From Micromonospora sp. NBRC 110009 (GTDB lineage: Bacteria; Actinomycetota; Actinomycetes; Mycobacteriales; Micromonosporaceae), in the NCBI RefSeq assembly GCF_030518795.1, contig NZ_CP130427.1, positions 5,518,001 to 5,582,000 on the forward strand: DNA of 64,000 nucleotides. The letters run 5' to 3'. Positions 35,479 through 44,203 of the stretch are shown here, in pieces (the stretch's first letter is position 1; each line of letters begins with the position of its first letter). The notes beneath the pieces are model-generated. The model made no database searches. It saw nothing but the letters and a program-made list of their open reading frames with translations, and had not been told where the DNA came from. The translations under genes were made by a program, and so were the position numbers.

Positions 35479-35748
35479 GTGGTCGGCTCCGAAAGTCCGT
35501 GGGATTGACCCCGGGCCTTCGCGGTCGGTTGTCGAAAACCGTGGTCGCCTGCCTGGTAGTCCGAACGACCGGACCGCCTCCTTGGACGACCTACGGACCG
35601 GACCAGGATCACTCCGGACAGTTAGGTCGAGCCGGCCCAGCCGATGGCTGACGGTCGCCATATCCGGTAGTCGCCAGCGGTCATGCTGTCCACCGCTGAT
35701 CTGGCTCGACTATGAAAAAGGGACGCATCTCTGACCACTGGGAGTCCC

Positions 35749-38130
35749 ATGACCATGCCAGTCTCGGCCCTGCACAAGACGAGCGCCGCCGCCGTCACCT
35801 CGCTCGCCGTCGTGGTCGGCCTGTTCACCGCGGCGCCGTGGTCCGCGGCAAACGCGGCCACCGCCACCGACGGCCTCGCCCCAGCGCCGGCCGCGCGGGT
35901 TGTCTCCCTGGGCGGCGGAGCCGAGGTCGCCCTGACCCCGCTCGGAGACACCGGCGCCACCTCGCTCGCCCCACTGCCCGGCGCCGACGGTACGACTCCA
36001 GGCCTCGTCGTCGCGACGAGCAACACAGGCACCACCGTCCAGACGACCGATGCCGCGAGCACGCCGACCATGATCGACGGCCACGCCGCCCTTCTGGACA
36101 CCAGCGCTGCCGACGCTGTGCCGCTGCACTTCTCCGCGGTGGGCCGGGACGGGCGGCCCGCCCAGGCCTACATCACGGTGTTCGACCTTGAACACGGCGC
36201 GGCGTGGACCCGGCAGATGGCCACCGACCCGGCTCCGGGCAACGAGTGCTCCGAGGCCACCTTCGCCCGGACCACCTGCGTGCTCATACCGCCCGGCGAG
36301 TACTCGGTGATGGCGTTCGTCACCACCCTGCCCGCCCAGAAGCCGACCATCGGAGCCAGCCGCACGTTCCAGAACATCTCGCTCGTGGGCGAGCCGGAAA
36401 CGACGGTGGGCGGTGAGCGGACCTTCGCGTTCGACGCCCGCGATGCCCGGCAGCTCACGATCACGACCCCGGGGCGCAGCACCAAGGTGCCGCCGCAAGG
36501 TGCCATGCTCATCGGCTACGACCGCGCCGCCGCCGACGGGTCCGCAATCCACCTGGACATGCGCCCGGCATACCTCCTCGACCAGCACTTCTACCTGCAG
36601 CCGACGCCGCAGGTGTCCATCGGGACGTTCCAGGCGCGCACCCGGGCCCGGCTGGAGGCGCCCGACATCGCCCTGACCGCGCCGACCGCGCCGACCCTGC
36701 ACCCCGAGTACGTCGACCCGACCTGGTTCTCCGACGTCTCCTCGGACTTCCCGGTCGTCAACGGCCGGTCCCGCCTCCCCGTGGTGGACGTCGGCCGTGC
36801 CACGGCGGCCGATCTCGCCGGCCAGCAACTGCACGGCGCGCTGGCGCTGGTCACTCACTCCGCCGACATGTCGATCGCGGAACAGTCCAACAATGCCGCC
36901 GCACATGGCGCGGGCCTGGTCGTGATCCGCAACGACGGCCCCGGTGACATCAGCGACCCGGGCGGCACCGGGGTCAAGCTGCAGGTGCCGACGATCCGGC
37001 TGAACCGGGCGGAGGGCCTCGCGCTCGCCCACCTCCCGGAGGCAGCCATGGTGACCGTCGAGGGAGAACCGGTCAGCCCCTATGTCTACGACCTCTACCT
37101 GAAGGAAAAGGACCGGATCCCCGAGGACCCCACCTACGTCGCCCTCCTCGGGCAGCTCGCCACTCAGGAGCGTCAGGTATACGGGCAGCCGACCCTTCCC
37201 TCGACGTTCTCCGAGTCGGCGTACCCGTGGCAGCCCGGCAACTCGTTCGTCGTCTCGACGCTGTTCCCCTTCAAGGGCGGGCCGCGTACGCGCACCGAGT
37301 ACCGCATCCCCGACCCCGACACGGCATGGAACTACGCGGTGTTCGCTCCGGAGTCCCCCTACAACGCGATGTTCCCCAAGACGCCAGTGCTGCCGATGAA
37401 CCTGGCCATGCCGGGGCGGCACGCTTACTCGGTTCGCGAACAGGACCAGCTACCCTTCGGCCGAGCGCCGATCATGGCGGCCCCAAATCCCGCTCGGCCC
37501 GTCCAGCGCACCGGTGACCAGCTGCGCGTGGCCGTCGACGGCTTCACCGACGCGGACGGAAACCACGGAACGGAGTACACCCACCCGAGTGGGGTCCACA
37601 CCCATCTCGAAATCAGGGCCGACGGCGCCCTGATCGGGGAGACGGACAACCTCCCCTCCGGCACGGTCCGGCTTCCGGGCGGCGAGTCCCGTGTCTCGAT
37701 CTCGTTCACCGCGGACAACCCGCAGGCGTGGACCGAACTGTCGACGCACACCGACACCGCCTGGACCTTCCCGTCGACGACGACGGCCGGGGGTGCGCCG
37801 GAGATCCAGCCGCTGCTGCTGCCGGACTACGACGTCGGCGTCGACCTGCACAACCGGGTCCAGGCCGACCTCCAGGGCCGAGTTGCCTTCGACCTGCGGC
37901 TGCGGCGCGCTGACGGCATACCGTCCACGCCGGCTGGCGAGCCGACCATCGACGCGTCGTACGACGACGGTGCGACCTGGCGACCGGCGGACGTCATCCG
38001 CAGTACCGACGGCTGGCGCGTCGAGCTGCCGGCGGGCAGTGGCCTGGTGTCGCTGCGGCTACACGCAGAGGACACCGGCGGCTCAGTGGTCGACCAGACC
38101 GTCGTCCGGGCCTTCGACGTCGTGCACTGA
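35749..38130 (+). CDS. Secreted protein with PA domain, no catalytic domain seen
   Basis: The product has 793 residues. A signal peptide (cleavage near ANAATA) is followed by beta-rich sequence. A protease-associated (PA) domain lies at about 340-440 (LHGALALVTHSADMSIAEQS, GAGLVVIRNDGPG, VPTIRLNRAEG). The C-terminal ~300 residues resemble the accessory region after subtilisin-type domains (FTFPSTTT-like turns, DYDVGVDLHNR, DASYDDGATWRPA). I see no Asp/His/Ser triad motifs of S8 proteases, so this looks like an accessory part without the enzyme. GGGAG precedes the ATG. It stands alone. Confidence 0.65.
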   Translation: MTMPVSALHKTSAAAVTSLAVVVGLFTAAPWSAANAATATDGLAPAPAARVVSLGGGAEVALTPLGDTGATSLAPLPGADGTTPGLVVATSNTGTTVQTTDAASTPTMIDGHAALLDTSAADAVPLHFSAVGRDGRPAQAYITVFDLEHGAAWTRQMATDPAPGNECSEATFARTTCVLIPPGEYSVMAFVTTLPAQKPTIGASRTFQNISLVGEPETTVGGERTFAFDARDARQLTITTPGRSTKVPPQGAMLIGYDRAAADGSAIHLDMRPAYLLDQHFYLQPTPQVSIGTFQARTRARLEAPDIALTAPTAPTLHPEYVDPTWFSDVSSDFPVVNGRSRLPVVDVGRATAADLAGQQLHGALALVTHSADMSIAEQSNNAAAHGAGLVVIRNDGPGDISDPGGTGVKLQVPTIRLNRAEGLALAHLPEAAMVTVEGEPVSPYVYDLYLKEKDRIPEDPTYVALLGQLATQERQVYGQPTLPSTFSESAYPWQPGNSFVVSTLFPFKGGPRTRTEYRIPDPDTAWNYAVFAPESPYNAMFPKTPVLPMNLAMPGRHAYSVREQDQLPFGRAPIMAAPNPARPVQRTGDQLRVAVDGFTDADGNHGTEYTHPSGVHTHLEIRADGALIGETDNLPSGTVRLPGGESRVSISFTADNPQAWTELSTHTDTAWTFPSTTTAGGAPEIQPLLLPDYDVGVDLHNRVQADLQGRVAFDLRLRRADGIPSTPAGEPTIDASYDDGATWRPADVIRSTDGWRVELPAGSGLVSLRLHAEDTGGSVVDQTVVRAFDVVH

Positions 38131-38134
38131 GCTC

Positions 38135-38283
38135 TCGAGCCAACCAAGCCGGACCGCCTGCACGCCCGCCTGGAAGCGCGTGCGGACGTGCAGGTGGTCC
38201 ATCAGCTCGCGATCCGGCGGCTGAGCGTGCGAGTGCTGGTGCCCAGCCGCCGGGCGACCGCATCGTCCTTCGCGCCTGACCTG
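38135..38283 (-). pseudogene. C-terminal remnant of a LuxR-family regulator
   Basis: On the minus strand the sequence reads AKDDAVARRLGTSTRTLSRR then IAS and a stop. After a one-base shift it continues LMDHLHVRTRFQAGVQAVRL then GWL. Together these are a LuxR-type helix-turn-helix and the usual MxxLxVRSRFQAGxxAxRLGWL ending, with a frameshift in the middle and nothing upstream. It is a decayed gene end. The rest of the gap 38131-38459 shows nothing else. Confidence 0.6.
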
Positions 38284-38459
38284 CGAGGCGCGGATTTCGC
38301 GACACCCCCGGAGTTCAACGACCTCACACCACCACCGCCAGGCCTCCTCCTTCCCGAGCACCGACAGTCGGTGACGACAGCCCTACTGTGTCGGATCCGG
38401 CGAATATGCTCGGCTTTCCCAGGGGCGACCGAACGCCCCAGGGAAGAGGGAGGGCTGGG

Positions 38460-39020
38460 ATGGCCAAGCTGATCTCCACCGCACTGACCTCGCTCGACGG
38501 CTACATCGCTGACGAGCACGGCAACTTCGACTGGGCCGCGCCGGACAGCGACGTGCACGCCTTCGTCAACGACCTGGAGCGCCCCATCGGGACGTACCTG
38601 TACGGCCGGCGCCTCTACGAGACGATGGTCTTTTGGGAAACCGCTCCGGCGCAGCCGGACCAGCCGCCGCCCGTGCTCGACTACGCCAAGCTCTGGCAGG
38701 CCGCCGACAAGATCGTCTACTCGACGACCCTGGAGGCGGTGAGCAGCGCCCGGACCCGGATCGAGCGGACGTTCGACCCGAACGCTGTCCGGGCGATGAA
38801 GGACGCGGCCGACCGCGATCTCAGCATCGGCGGTCCGGCGCTCGCCGCCCAGGCGTTCCGCGCGGGGCTGGTGGACGAGGTCCGCCTGTTCCTGTCCCCG
38901 GTCACCGTCGGCGGCGGCAATCCGTTCTTCCCCGACCGGCTCCGGCTGAACCTTCGCCTGCTCGACGAGCGCACGTTCGCCAACGGCGTCGTATACCTGC
39001 GGTACGAAGTCTCCCGCTGA
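38460..39020 (+). CDS. Dihydrofolate-reductase-like (RibD C-terminal) protein
   Basis: The product has 186 residues. It has the same fold as the protein at 17565-18134 but only moderate similarity: ALTSLDGYIADEHGNFDWAA, TYLYGRRLYETM, IVYSTTLEAV, LSIGGPALAAQAFRAGLVDE and LFLSPVTVGGGNPFFPD. NADPH-dependent reductase activity is expected from the family, with unknown substrate. GGGAGGG precedes the ATG. It converges with the multicopper oxidase gene, 18 nt away. Confidence 0.82.
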   Translation: MAKLISTALTSLDGYIADEHGNFDWAAPDSDVHAFVNDLERPIGTYLYGRRLYETMVFWETAPAQPDQPPPVLDYAKLWQAADKIVYSTTLEAVSSARTRIERTFDPNAVRAMKDAADRDLSIGGPALAAQAFRAGLVDEVRLFLSPVTVGGGNPFFPDRLRLNLRLLDERTFANGVVYLRYEVSR

Positions 39021-39038
39021 CAGCAGGGCGCACGAGGG

Positions 39039-40778
39039 TCACGAGTACATCAGGTGCAGCGTCATCCCGGCGTCGGCGTGTGCCAGATTGTGGCAGTGGT
39101 TGGCCCACATGCCGGGGTTGTCGGCCCGGAAAGCCACCTCCCAGACGTCGCCGGGGCGTACGTCGAAGGAGTCCAGCCACAACGGACTCCCGGTCGCCGG
39201 TGTTCCGTTGCGCGACAGCACCAGGACGTGATGGCCGTGCAGATGCCACGGGTGCACCACCAGTGACCGGTTCACGATCGTGAACTTGGCGATGTCGCCG
39301 AGGCGTACGACCTGCGGCGGGATGTCCGGGGCGGCCGCGCCGTTGACCGTGTGGGCGTACCGCGGAAGCAGTCCGTGCAGGTCGAGGCCGCGGTCGAGGA
39401 CGAGGGTGAACTCCTTGTCGAACCGAGACCACGGCACCGGAGACCCGACCCCGTAGGTGAGTGGGTCCAGCACCGGCCACCCGCCGGTCGCCACCGACGC
39501 CGGGCCGGTCGAGTAGACCGCCCGTCCGTCGACGAACAGCGCCACCGGCGTGGCGGGCGCGGTGAACACCAGGTCGTAGCGTCCCCCGGCCGGGATCAGC
39601 GCGGCGGTGTTCTCCAGCGGGGTCGGGCCCTGCAGGTTGGAGCCGTCGATCGCGGCGACCCGGAACGGCGTGCCGGCCAGGGCGTACCGGTGAGTGGTGC
39701 TGTCGGTGTTGATCAGCCGCAGCCGCACCGGCACCCCCGCCGCGACCGGCTCCAATCTCGCCGCGGGCAGTGGAACGCCGGATAGCGTGTGCACCGGCAC
39801 GGTGACGTCGACGCCGGTCACCGGCGCCGGGCGTACCACCAGCACGCCGTAGAGGCCCTTTCGCACGCCGATGTCGGAGACCGCGTGCGTGTGGTACCAG
39901 TACGTCCCGGCCTGATCGGCGCGGAACCGGTAGACGAACTCCTGTCCAGGCAGCACCGCCGCCTGCGTCACGCCGGGCACCCCGTCCTGGCTGTTCGGCA
40001 CGTCGTACCCGTGCCAGTGCAGCGTGACGCCCCGCGCGATGTCCCGGTTGCGCAGCTTCACCTCCAGGACGTCGCCGACGGTGGCGGTCAGCTCCGGCCC
40101 GGGGACCTGCCCGTTGAACGCCCACGCCGCGACGTCACGGCCGCTCACGCGCACCGTGGCGGTCCCGGCCGTCAGGGTGAACCGTCTGGTCGGCTCGCCC
40201 GCCGTCCGGGCATCCCGATATTCATGAACATGGGGTACGGCGGGAGCAGCGCCCGGGGTGGCGGCCAGCCCGGTGCCGGTCACCAGCGCGGCGACCGCCA
40301 CCGCGACGGCGGCCCGGGACACCGTCCGCGACGGGCGCGCGCCGAGGGCCCGCCAGGTGACCGCCGTCGCCGCGACGACCCCGGCGACGGCGAGCAGTCC
40401 CGCGCCCGCTGACGCGGGATAGCCGTGCAGGAGCGTCACGAGCAGGGCGGCGCTCTCGGCGTACCCGGCGAAGAGCAGCGGGACCGCGACGGACCGGATG
40501 TCGTCCGCGGCCCGCAGCAGCCGCGGCCCGGCGACGACCACCGCGGCGAGCGACAGTGGCGCGGCGATGAGGACCTTCTCCGCCGCGAACCACCAGCCGG
40601 CGCGGGCGAGCGCGATGATCGTGATCGCGCGGGCGACCGTGGCGAGCAGCGCGAAGGCGGCCAGCCCCAGTGCGGGCCGACGGCGCCGGGCGGCCGACGC
40701 GGCCCCGCCGCCCAGCCACCCGGCGGCCGCGAGGACCGCGATCACGAGATCGGCGGCGAGCACCGAACCGACGGTCAT
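39039..40778 (-). CDS. Multicopper oxidase with N-terminal membrane domain
   Basis: The product has 579 residues. The first ~175 residues hold about five membrane helices. The rest is a cupredoxin-repeat oxidase with all four copper-ligand motifs: HWHGYD (254-259), YWYHTH (293-298), HPWHLHGHH near 530, and NHCHNLAHADAGM near 560. The catalytic part therefore lies on the extracytoplasmic side. Relatives oxidise Cu(I) or phenolic substrates. The start overlaps the upstream membrane-protein gene by 4 nt (ATGA). The operon is divergent from a two-component system that may sense copper or redox state (inference). Confidence 0.85.
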   Translation of the reverse strand: MTVGSVLAADLVIAVLAAAGWLGGGAASAARRRRPALGLAAFALLATVARAITIIALARAGWWFAAEKVLIAAPLSLAAVVVAGPRLLRAADDIRSVAVPLLFAGYAESAALLVTLLHGYPASAGAGLLAVAGVVAATAVTWRALGARPSRTVSRAAVAVAVAALVTGTGLAATPGAAPAVPHVHEYRDARTAGEPTRRFTLTAGTATVRVSGRDVAAWAFNGQVPGPELTATVGDVLEVKLRNRDIARGVTLHWHGYDVPNSQDGVPGVTQAAVLPGQEFVYRFRADQAGTYWYHTHAVSDIGVRKGLYGVLVVRPAPVTGVDVTVPVHTLSGVPLPAARLEPVAAGVPVRLRLINTDSTTHRYALAGTPFRVAAIDGSNLQGPTPLENTAALIPAGGRYDLVFTAPATPVALFVDGRAVYSTGPASVATGGWPVLDPLTYGVGSPVPWSRFDKEFTLVLDRGLDLHGLLPRYAHTVNGAAAPDIPPQVVRLGDIAKFTIVNRSLVVHPWHLHGHHVLVLSRNGTPATGSPLWLDSFDVRPGDVWEVAFRADNPGMWANHCHNLAHADAGMTLHLMYS

Positions 40779-41227
40779 GCCGGCTCCCCTTCCCGGACGG
40801 TCACCAGGGTGGCGTCGGCCGGCACCGGGTTGGCCAGCTTGCGCGCTGCCCGGAGGACGGCGACCACGACGTGCACCGCGACGATGCCGTTGACCGCGTG
40901 CAGCCCGCCGATGGTCAGGCCGAACGGGGTGCTGGCGCCGGCGGCGTCGGTGAGCGCGTTGGCGAGCATGGCGATGAGCCCCTGCAGGACGACGAGGCCG
41001 AGCGGCAGGGCCGCCAGTCCGATGAGCCGGCCCGGCGCCTTCGCCAGCACGGCGAACAGGACGGTGAGCAGGGTGAGCACGGGGATGACGACCATCCCGG
41101 TGACGCTGTGCAGGGCGTACGCGCCCTCACCCGCGGGTTTCGTGAACGCGCCCACGGCGGCGAAGACGAACTGCAGGGCGAACGCGACGAGCGACACCGC
41201 GGTGACGATGACGAGGGCCTTGCGCAT
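40775..41227 (-). CDS. Four-helix membrane protein, DUF6220-like
   Basis: A 150-residue protein with four membrane helices (VIVTAVSLVAFALQFVFAAV, VVIPVLTLLTVLFAVLA, LIGLAALPLGLVVLQGLIAM and HAVNGIVAVHVVVAVLRAAR). His residues in the second and fourth helices (ALHSVTGM and GGLHAVNG) could bind haem or metal. The pattern fits DUF6220, but this is not certain. It is the middle gene of the multicopper oxidase operon and could be a redox or quinone-linked partner. Confidence 0.65.
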   Translation of the reverse strand: MRKALVIVTAVSLVAFALQFVFAAVGAFTKPAGEGAYALHSVTGMVVIPVLTLLTVLFAVLAKAPGRLIGLAALPLGLVVLQGLIAMLANALTDAAGASTPFGLTIGGLHAVNGIVAVHVVVAVLRAARKLANPVPADATLVTVREGEPA

Positions 41228-41236
41228 GGTGACCTC

Positions 41237-42226
41237 CTAGAGCTGAGCCGGGAACAGGGCCTGGGCGACGTGATCGGTGGCCGTGATTGCCCCGTACGCG
41301 ACCAGCCGGATGAGGTCGGCGTCACCCGGATGGGACAGCCGCCACAGCGCGACGTCGCCCGGGCGGATCGCGCTGGGCGCGAACGCGGCCAGCAGGGCGA
41401 TCCGCGTTCCGACGCGGTCCGGGCCGGGCACGTCCCGGATCAGATCGGCGGCCCACTCTCGCGGCTGGGCCGGAGACCGTCCGTCCTCCCAGCGCACGGT
41501 GGCCGTGACCGTCTGGCGCGCCACGGCGCCCAGGAGCTCACCGCCTTGCCGGGCAACCATTCTCAGCGACGCGTACGCGACGCCGACCGGACTGTCCCCG
41601 GCCCAGGCCGGTGCCATCGTGGCGGCGGCGTCGAGGAGTGGAAGGCTGCGGCCGGGCTCCTTCGGCTCCCGGGCCGTCCTGGCGTAGAGCCGGCCCCCGA
41701 CCGACCGCACCACCGGCGAGCGCTGCAGGCCGCCGGGCAGCAGATCCGGGTCGAGCAGCGCCGACACGATCCGGTTGATGAAGTGGAAGGCGAGCAGCGT
41801 GCCGGTGACCTCGGGACCGTACGGGCTGCTCCAGTCAACGGCTACGGGGCTCCGGCTGGCCTCGGCCCAGGCGACGAGCTCGGCGTGCCTCGGCTCCGGT
41901 GGCGTCCCACCCCGGGCGATGACCTCGGCCAGCTCGTGCTCGCCGAGCGCGTGCAGCAGCATCACGTGGGCGTCGACGCAGAACCGGCAGCGGTTGGCCC
42001 GGGACACGGCCGACGCGACCAGCTCGCGGTCGACCCGGGGCACGTCCCCGGCGAGCAGGGCCTCGCGCATCAGCGCCCAGGTCGCGGCCAATACCTCCGG
42101 CACGGCCGAGAGCGCCTGGAAGGTCGGCACCGGCCCGATGAACTCGGCCCGCAGCTGCCGGTAGACCTCCGCGGTGAGACCGCTCGCCGCTTTCGGCGGA
42201 GCGGGGCTGAAGAAGCGGTATGTCAT
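41237..42226 (-). CDS. Carboxymuconolactone-decarboxylase/AhpD-like protein
   Basis: The product has 329 residues. An AhpD-like core holds the redox motif CRFC in SRANRCRFCVDAHVMLLHAL, preceded by REALLAGDVPRVDRELVASA. CMD/AhpD proteins use this Cys pair for peroxidase or disulfide chemistry. The length suggests a duplicated core, with the second half lacking the Cys motif. The ATG at 42226 is chosen; the frame extends far upstream only as antisense of the histidine kinase. It is the first gene of the operon, 9 nt before the next. Confidence 0.72.
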   Translation of the reverse strand: MTYRFFSPAPPKAASGLTAEVYRQLRAEFIGPVPTFQALSAVPEVLAATWALMREALLAGDVPRVDRELVASAVSRANRCRFCVDAHVMLLHALGEHELAEVIARGGTPPEPRHAELVAWAEASRSPVAVDWSSPYGPEVTGTLLAFHFINRIVSALLDPDLLPGGLQRSPVVRSVGGRLYARTAREPKEPGRSLPLLDAAATMAPAWAGDSPVGVAYASLRMVARQGGELLGAVARQTVTATVRWEDGRSPAQPREWAADLIRDVPGPDRVGTRIALLAAFAPSAIRPGDVALWRLSHPGDADLIRLVAYGAITATDHVAQALFPAQL

Positions 42227-42370
42227 GGCGTCGATGCTTGTCCCGGCGGGCCGGGAAAGCGTCGTGCCGCCGCAGGCACTTGCCCGGCCGCCGCTACCGC
42301 GTCCGCAGTACGCCCCAGCTACCGCGGACGGGGGATGCTCCACGATGACCGGTCGTTCTACAGTCCGATC

Positions 42371-43501
42371 ATGCGCCCGGATCTGCCCTACGCCCTCGGC
42401 GGCGCCACCCTCGGCGTCCTCCTGCTCGGCAACGCGGCGCTCGCACCGGACGCCGGTCCGGTGCGAGCGACCGACGTCGCCCTGGTCCTGGTGATGGCGG
42501 CGGCCCTGGCGGTGTGCCGGCGGTATCCGGTGGTGGCGCTGAGCGTGGTGACCGCGGCCATGCTGGCGTTCCACGCCCGGGTGCACCCGGGGGTATCCGC
42601 CGCGTTCGCCGTCCTCGGCACGGTCTACGTCGCCGCCTGGTGGGGGCACCGGTTGGCCGCCGTCCTGGCCAGCCTCGTCTTCCTCGCCGGCTTCCTGGCC
42701 CGCGACATCTCGGTCGCGCCCGCCGGCCGGCCCGGCCAGCAGATCGTCGAACGCACCGCCCTGCTGCTGGGCTGGTTCGTGGCGGCCAACGTCGCCGGGC
42801 TCGTCGCGCGGCAGCGCCGGGCGTACCTGGAACAGGTCGAGCAGCGGGCGATCGATGCCGAACGCACCCGCGAGGAGATGGCGCTGCGGCGCGCGGGGGA
42901 GGAGCGCCTGCGCATCGCCCGGGACCTGCACGACTCGCTGACCCACAGCATCTCGGTGATCAAGGTGCAGGCCGGGATCGCCGTGCACCTGGCCCGCAAG
43001 CACGGCGAGGAACCGTCGGCCGCGCTGCTGGCGATCCAGGAGGCCAGCGGCGCCGCGATGCGGGAACTGCGCGCGACCCTGGACGTCCTGCGCTCACCCT
43101 CCGATGGGGACGGCGTCGGGCTGGCCCGGGTGGGTGAGCTCGCCGAGCGGACCCGGGGCGCCGGCGTACCGGTGCAGCTGACCGTCATCGGTCAGCCTCG
43201 CGATCTGCCCGTCGAGGTCGGCCAGGCCGGGTATCGCGTCGTCCAGGAGGCGCTGACCAACGTCGCCCGCCACGCCGGCTCCGCCACCGCCCAGATCCAC
43301 GTCGAGTACGCCCCGGCACAGCTGACCGTGTCGGTGACCGACGACGGCCAGGCGTCGCCAGTCCGGCCGGTGACACCGGGTGTGGGTCTGCGCGGCATGC
43401 GGGAACGGGTCACCGGGCTGGGCGGCACCCTGCACGCCGCCCCCCGCGACAGCGGCGGATTCGCCGTGCGGGCCACCTTCCCGCTGGACGGCCCGGCATG
43501 A
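42371..43501 (+). CDS. NarL-type sensor histidine kinase
   Basis: The product has 376 residues from ATG 42371 (42335 is an alternative). About five membrane helices (to about 145) precede a coiled linker (YLEQVEQRAIDAERTREEMA). The HisKA_3 helix has the His in RIARDLHDSLTHSIS, and a HATPase_c domain follows with TDDGQ and GVGLRGMRERVTGLGG. It overlaps the response-regulator gene by 4 nt and is divergent from the multicopper oxidase operon, its likely target. The frame is open far upstream to 40670, but only as antisense of that operon. Confidence 0.88.
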   Translation: MRPDLPYALGGATLGVLLLGNAALAPDAGPVRATDVALVLVMAAALAVCRRYPVVALSVVTAAMLAFHARVHPGVSAAFAVLGTVYVAAWWGHRLAAVLASLVFLAGFLARDISVAPAGRPGQQIVERTALLLGWFVAANVAGLVARQRRAYLEQVEQRAIDAERTREEMALRRAGEERLRIARDLHDSLTHSISVIKVQAGIAVHLARKHGEEPSAALLAIQEASGAAMRELRATLDVLRSPSDGDGVGLARVGELAERTRGAGVPVQLTVIGQPRDLPVEVGQAGYRVVQEALTNVARHAGSATAQIHVEYAPAQLTVSVTDDGQASPVRPVTPGVGLRGMRERVTGLGGTLHAAPRDSGGFAVRATFPLDGPA

Positions 43502-44160
43502 CCCGGGTTTTGCTCGCCGACGACCAGGCGCTGATGCGGGCCGGATTCCGGGCCCTGCTCGACGCCGAGGACGACCTGGACGTCGTCGGCGAGGCCGCCG
43601 ACGGCGCTTCCGCGGTCCGGCTGTCGCGAGCCCTGCGGCCGGACGTCGTGCTGATGGACGTGCAGATGCCGGGACTCGACGGCATCGAAGCCACCCGGCG
43701 GATCGCCGCCGATCCCGACCTCGCCGCGGTGCGGGTCCTCATCCTCACCAACTACGGGCTCGACTCCTACGTCTTCGCCGCACTCCGCGCCGGCGCCAGC
43801 GGATTCCTCCTCAAGGACGCCGACCCCGCCGCCCTGCTGCAGGCCATCGCCGTCGTGGCTCGCGGCGACGCGCTGCTCGCCCCCGCGGTCACCCGTACGC
43901 TCATCGGCGAGTTCGTCGCCGGCCCGCCGCCGGCCGACCCGGCGGCCGGGCGCGACGTGCTGACCGCCCGGGAACAGGAGATCGTCGAGCTGGTCGCCCG
44001 GGGGCTCAGCAACGACGAGATCGCCGAGCGTATGGTGATCAGTCCGTTGACCGCCAAGACGCACGTCAACCGGGCGATGACGAAGCTGCACTGCCGCGAC
44101 CGTGCCCAACTGGTCGTGTGGGCGTACGAGTCGGGGTTGATCAGGCCACGTCGCAGGTAA
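43498..44160 (+). CDS. NarL/LuxR-type response regulator
   Basis: The product has 220 residues. The receiver has LLADDQALMRAG, the phosphorylated Asp in VVLMDVQMPGLDG and the conserved Lys in GFLLKDADP. The LuxR helix-turn-helix reads LTAREQEIVELVARGLSNDE and ISPLTAKTHVNRAMTKL. It is the cognate partner of the kinase before it (ATGA overlap). Confidence 0.92.
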   Translation: MTRVLLADDQALMRAGFRALLDAEDDLDVVGEAADGASAVRLSRALRPDVVLMDVQMPGLDGIEATRRIAADPDLAAVRVLILTNYGLDSYVFAALRAGASGFLLKDADPAALLQAIAVVARGDALLAPAVTRTLIGEFVAGPPPADPAAGRDVLTAREQEIVELVARGLSNDEIAERMVISPLTAKTHVNRAMTKLHCRDRAQLVVWAYESGLIRPRRR

Positions 44161-44203
44161 GACCACTGTGCAGCGGATCGGCGGTGGTTACGTTCGCCGG
44201 GAG

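Noticed and set aside
40670..42370. Long plus-strand open frame continuous with the histidine kinase
   Set aside because: Its sequence is Arg/Gly/Asp-rich and is the antisense of the multicopper oxidase operon, which has clear protein motifs on the minus strand.
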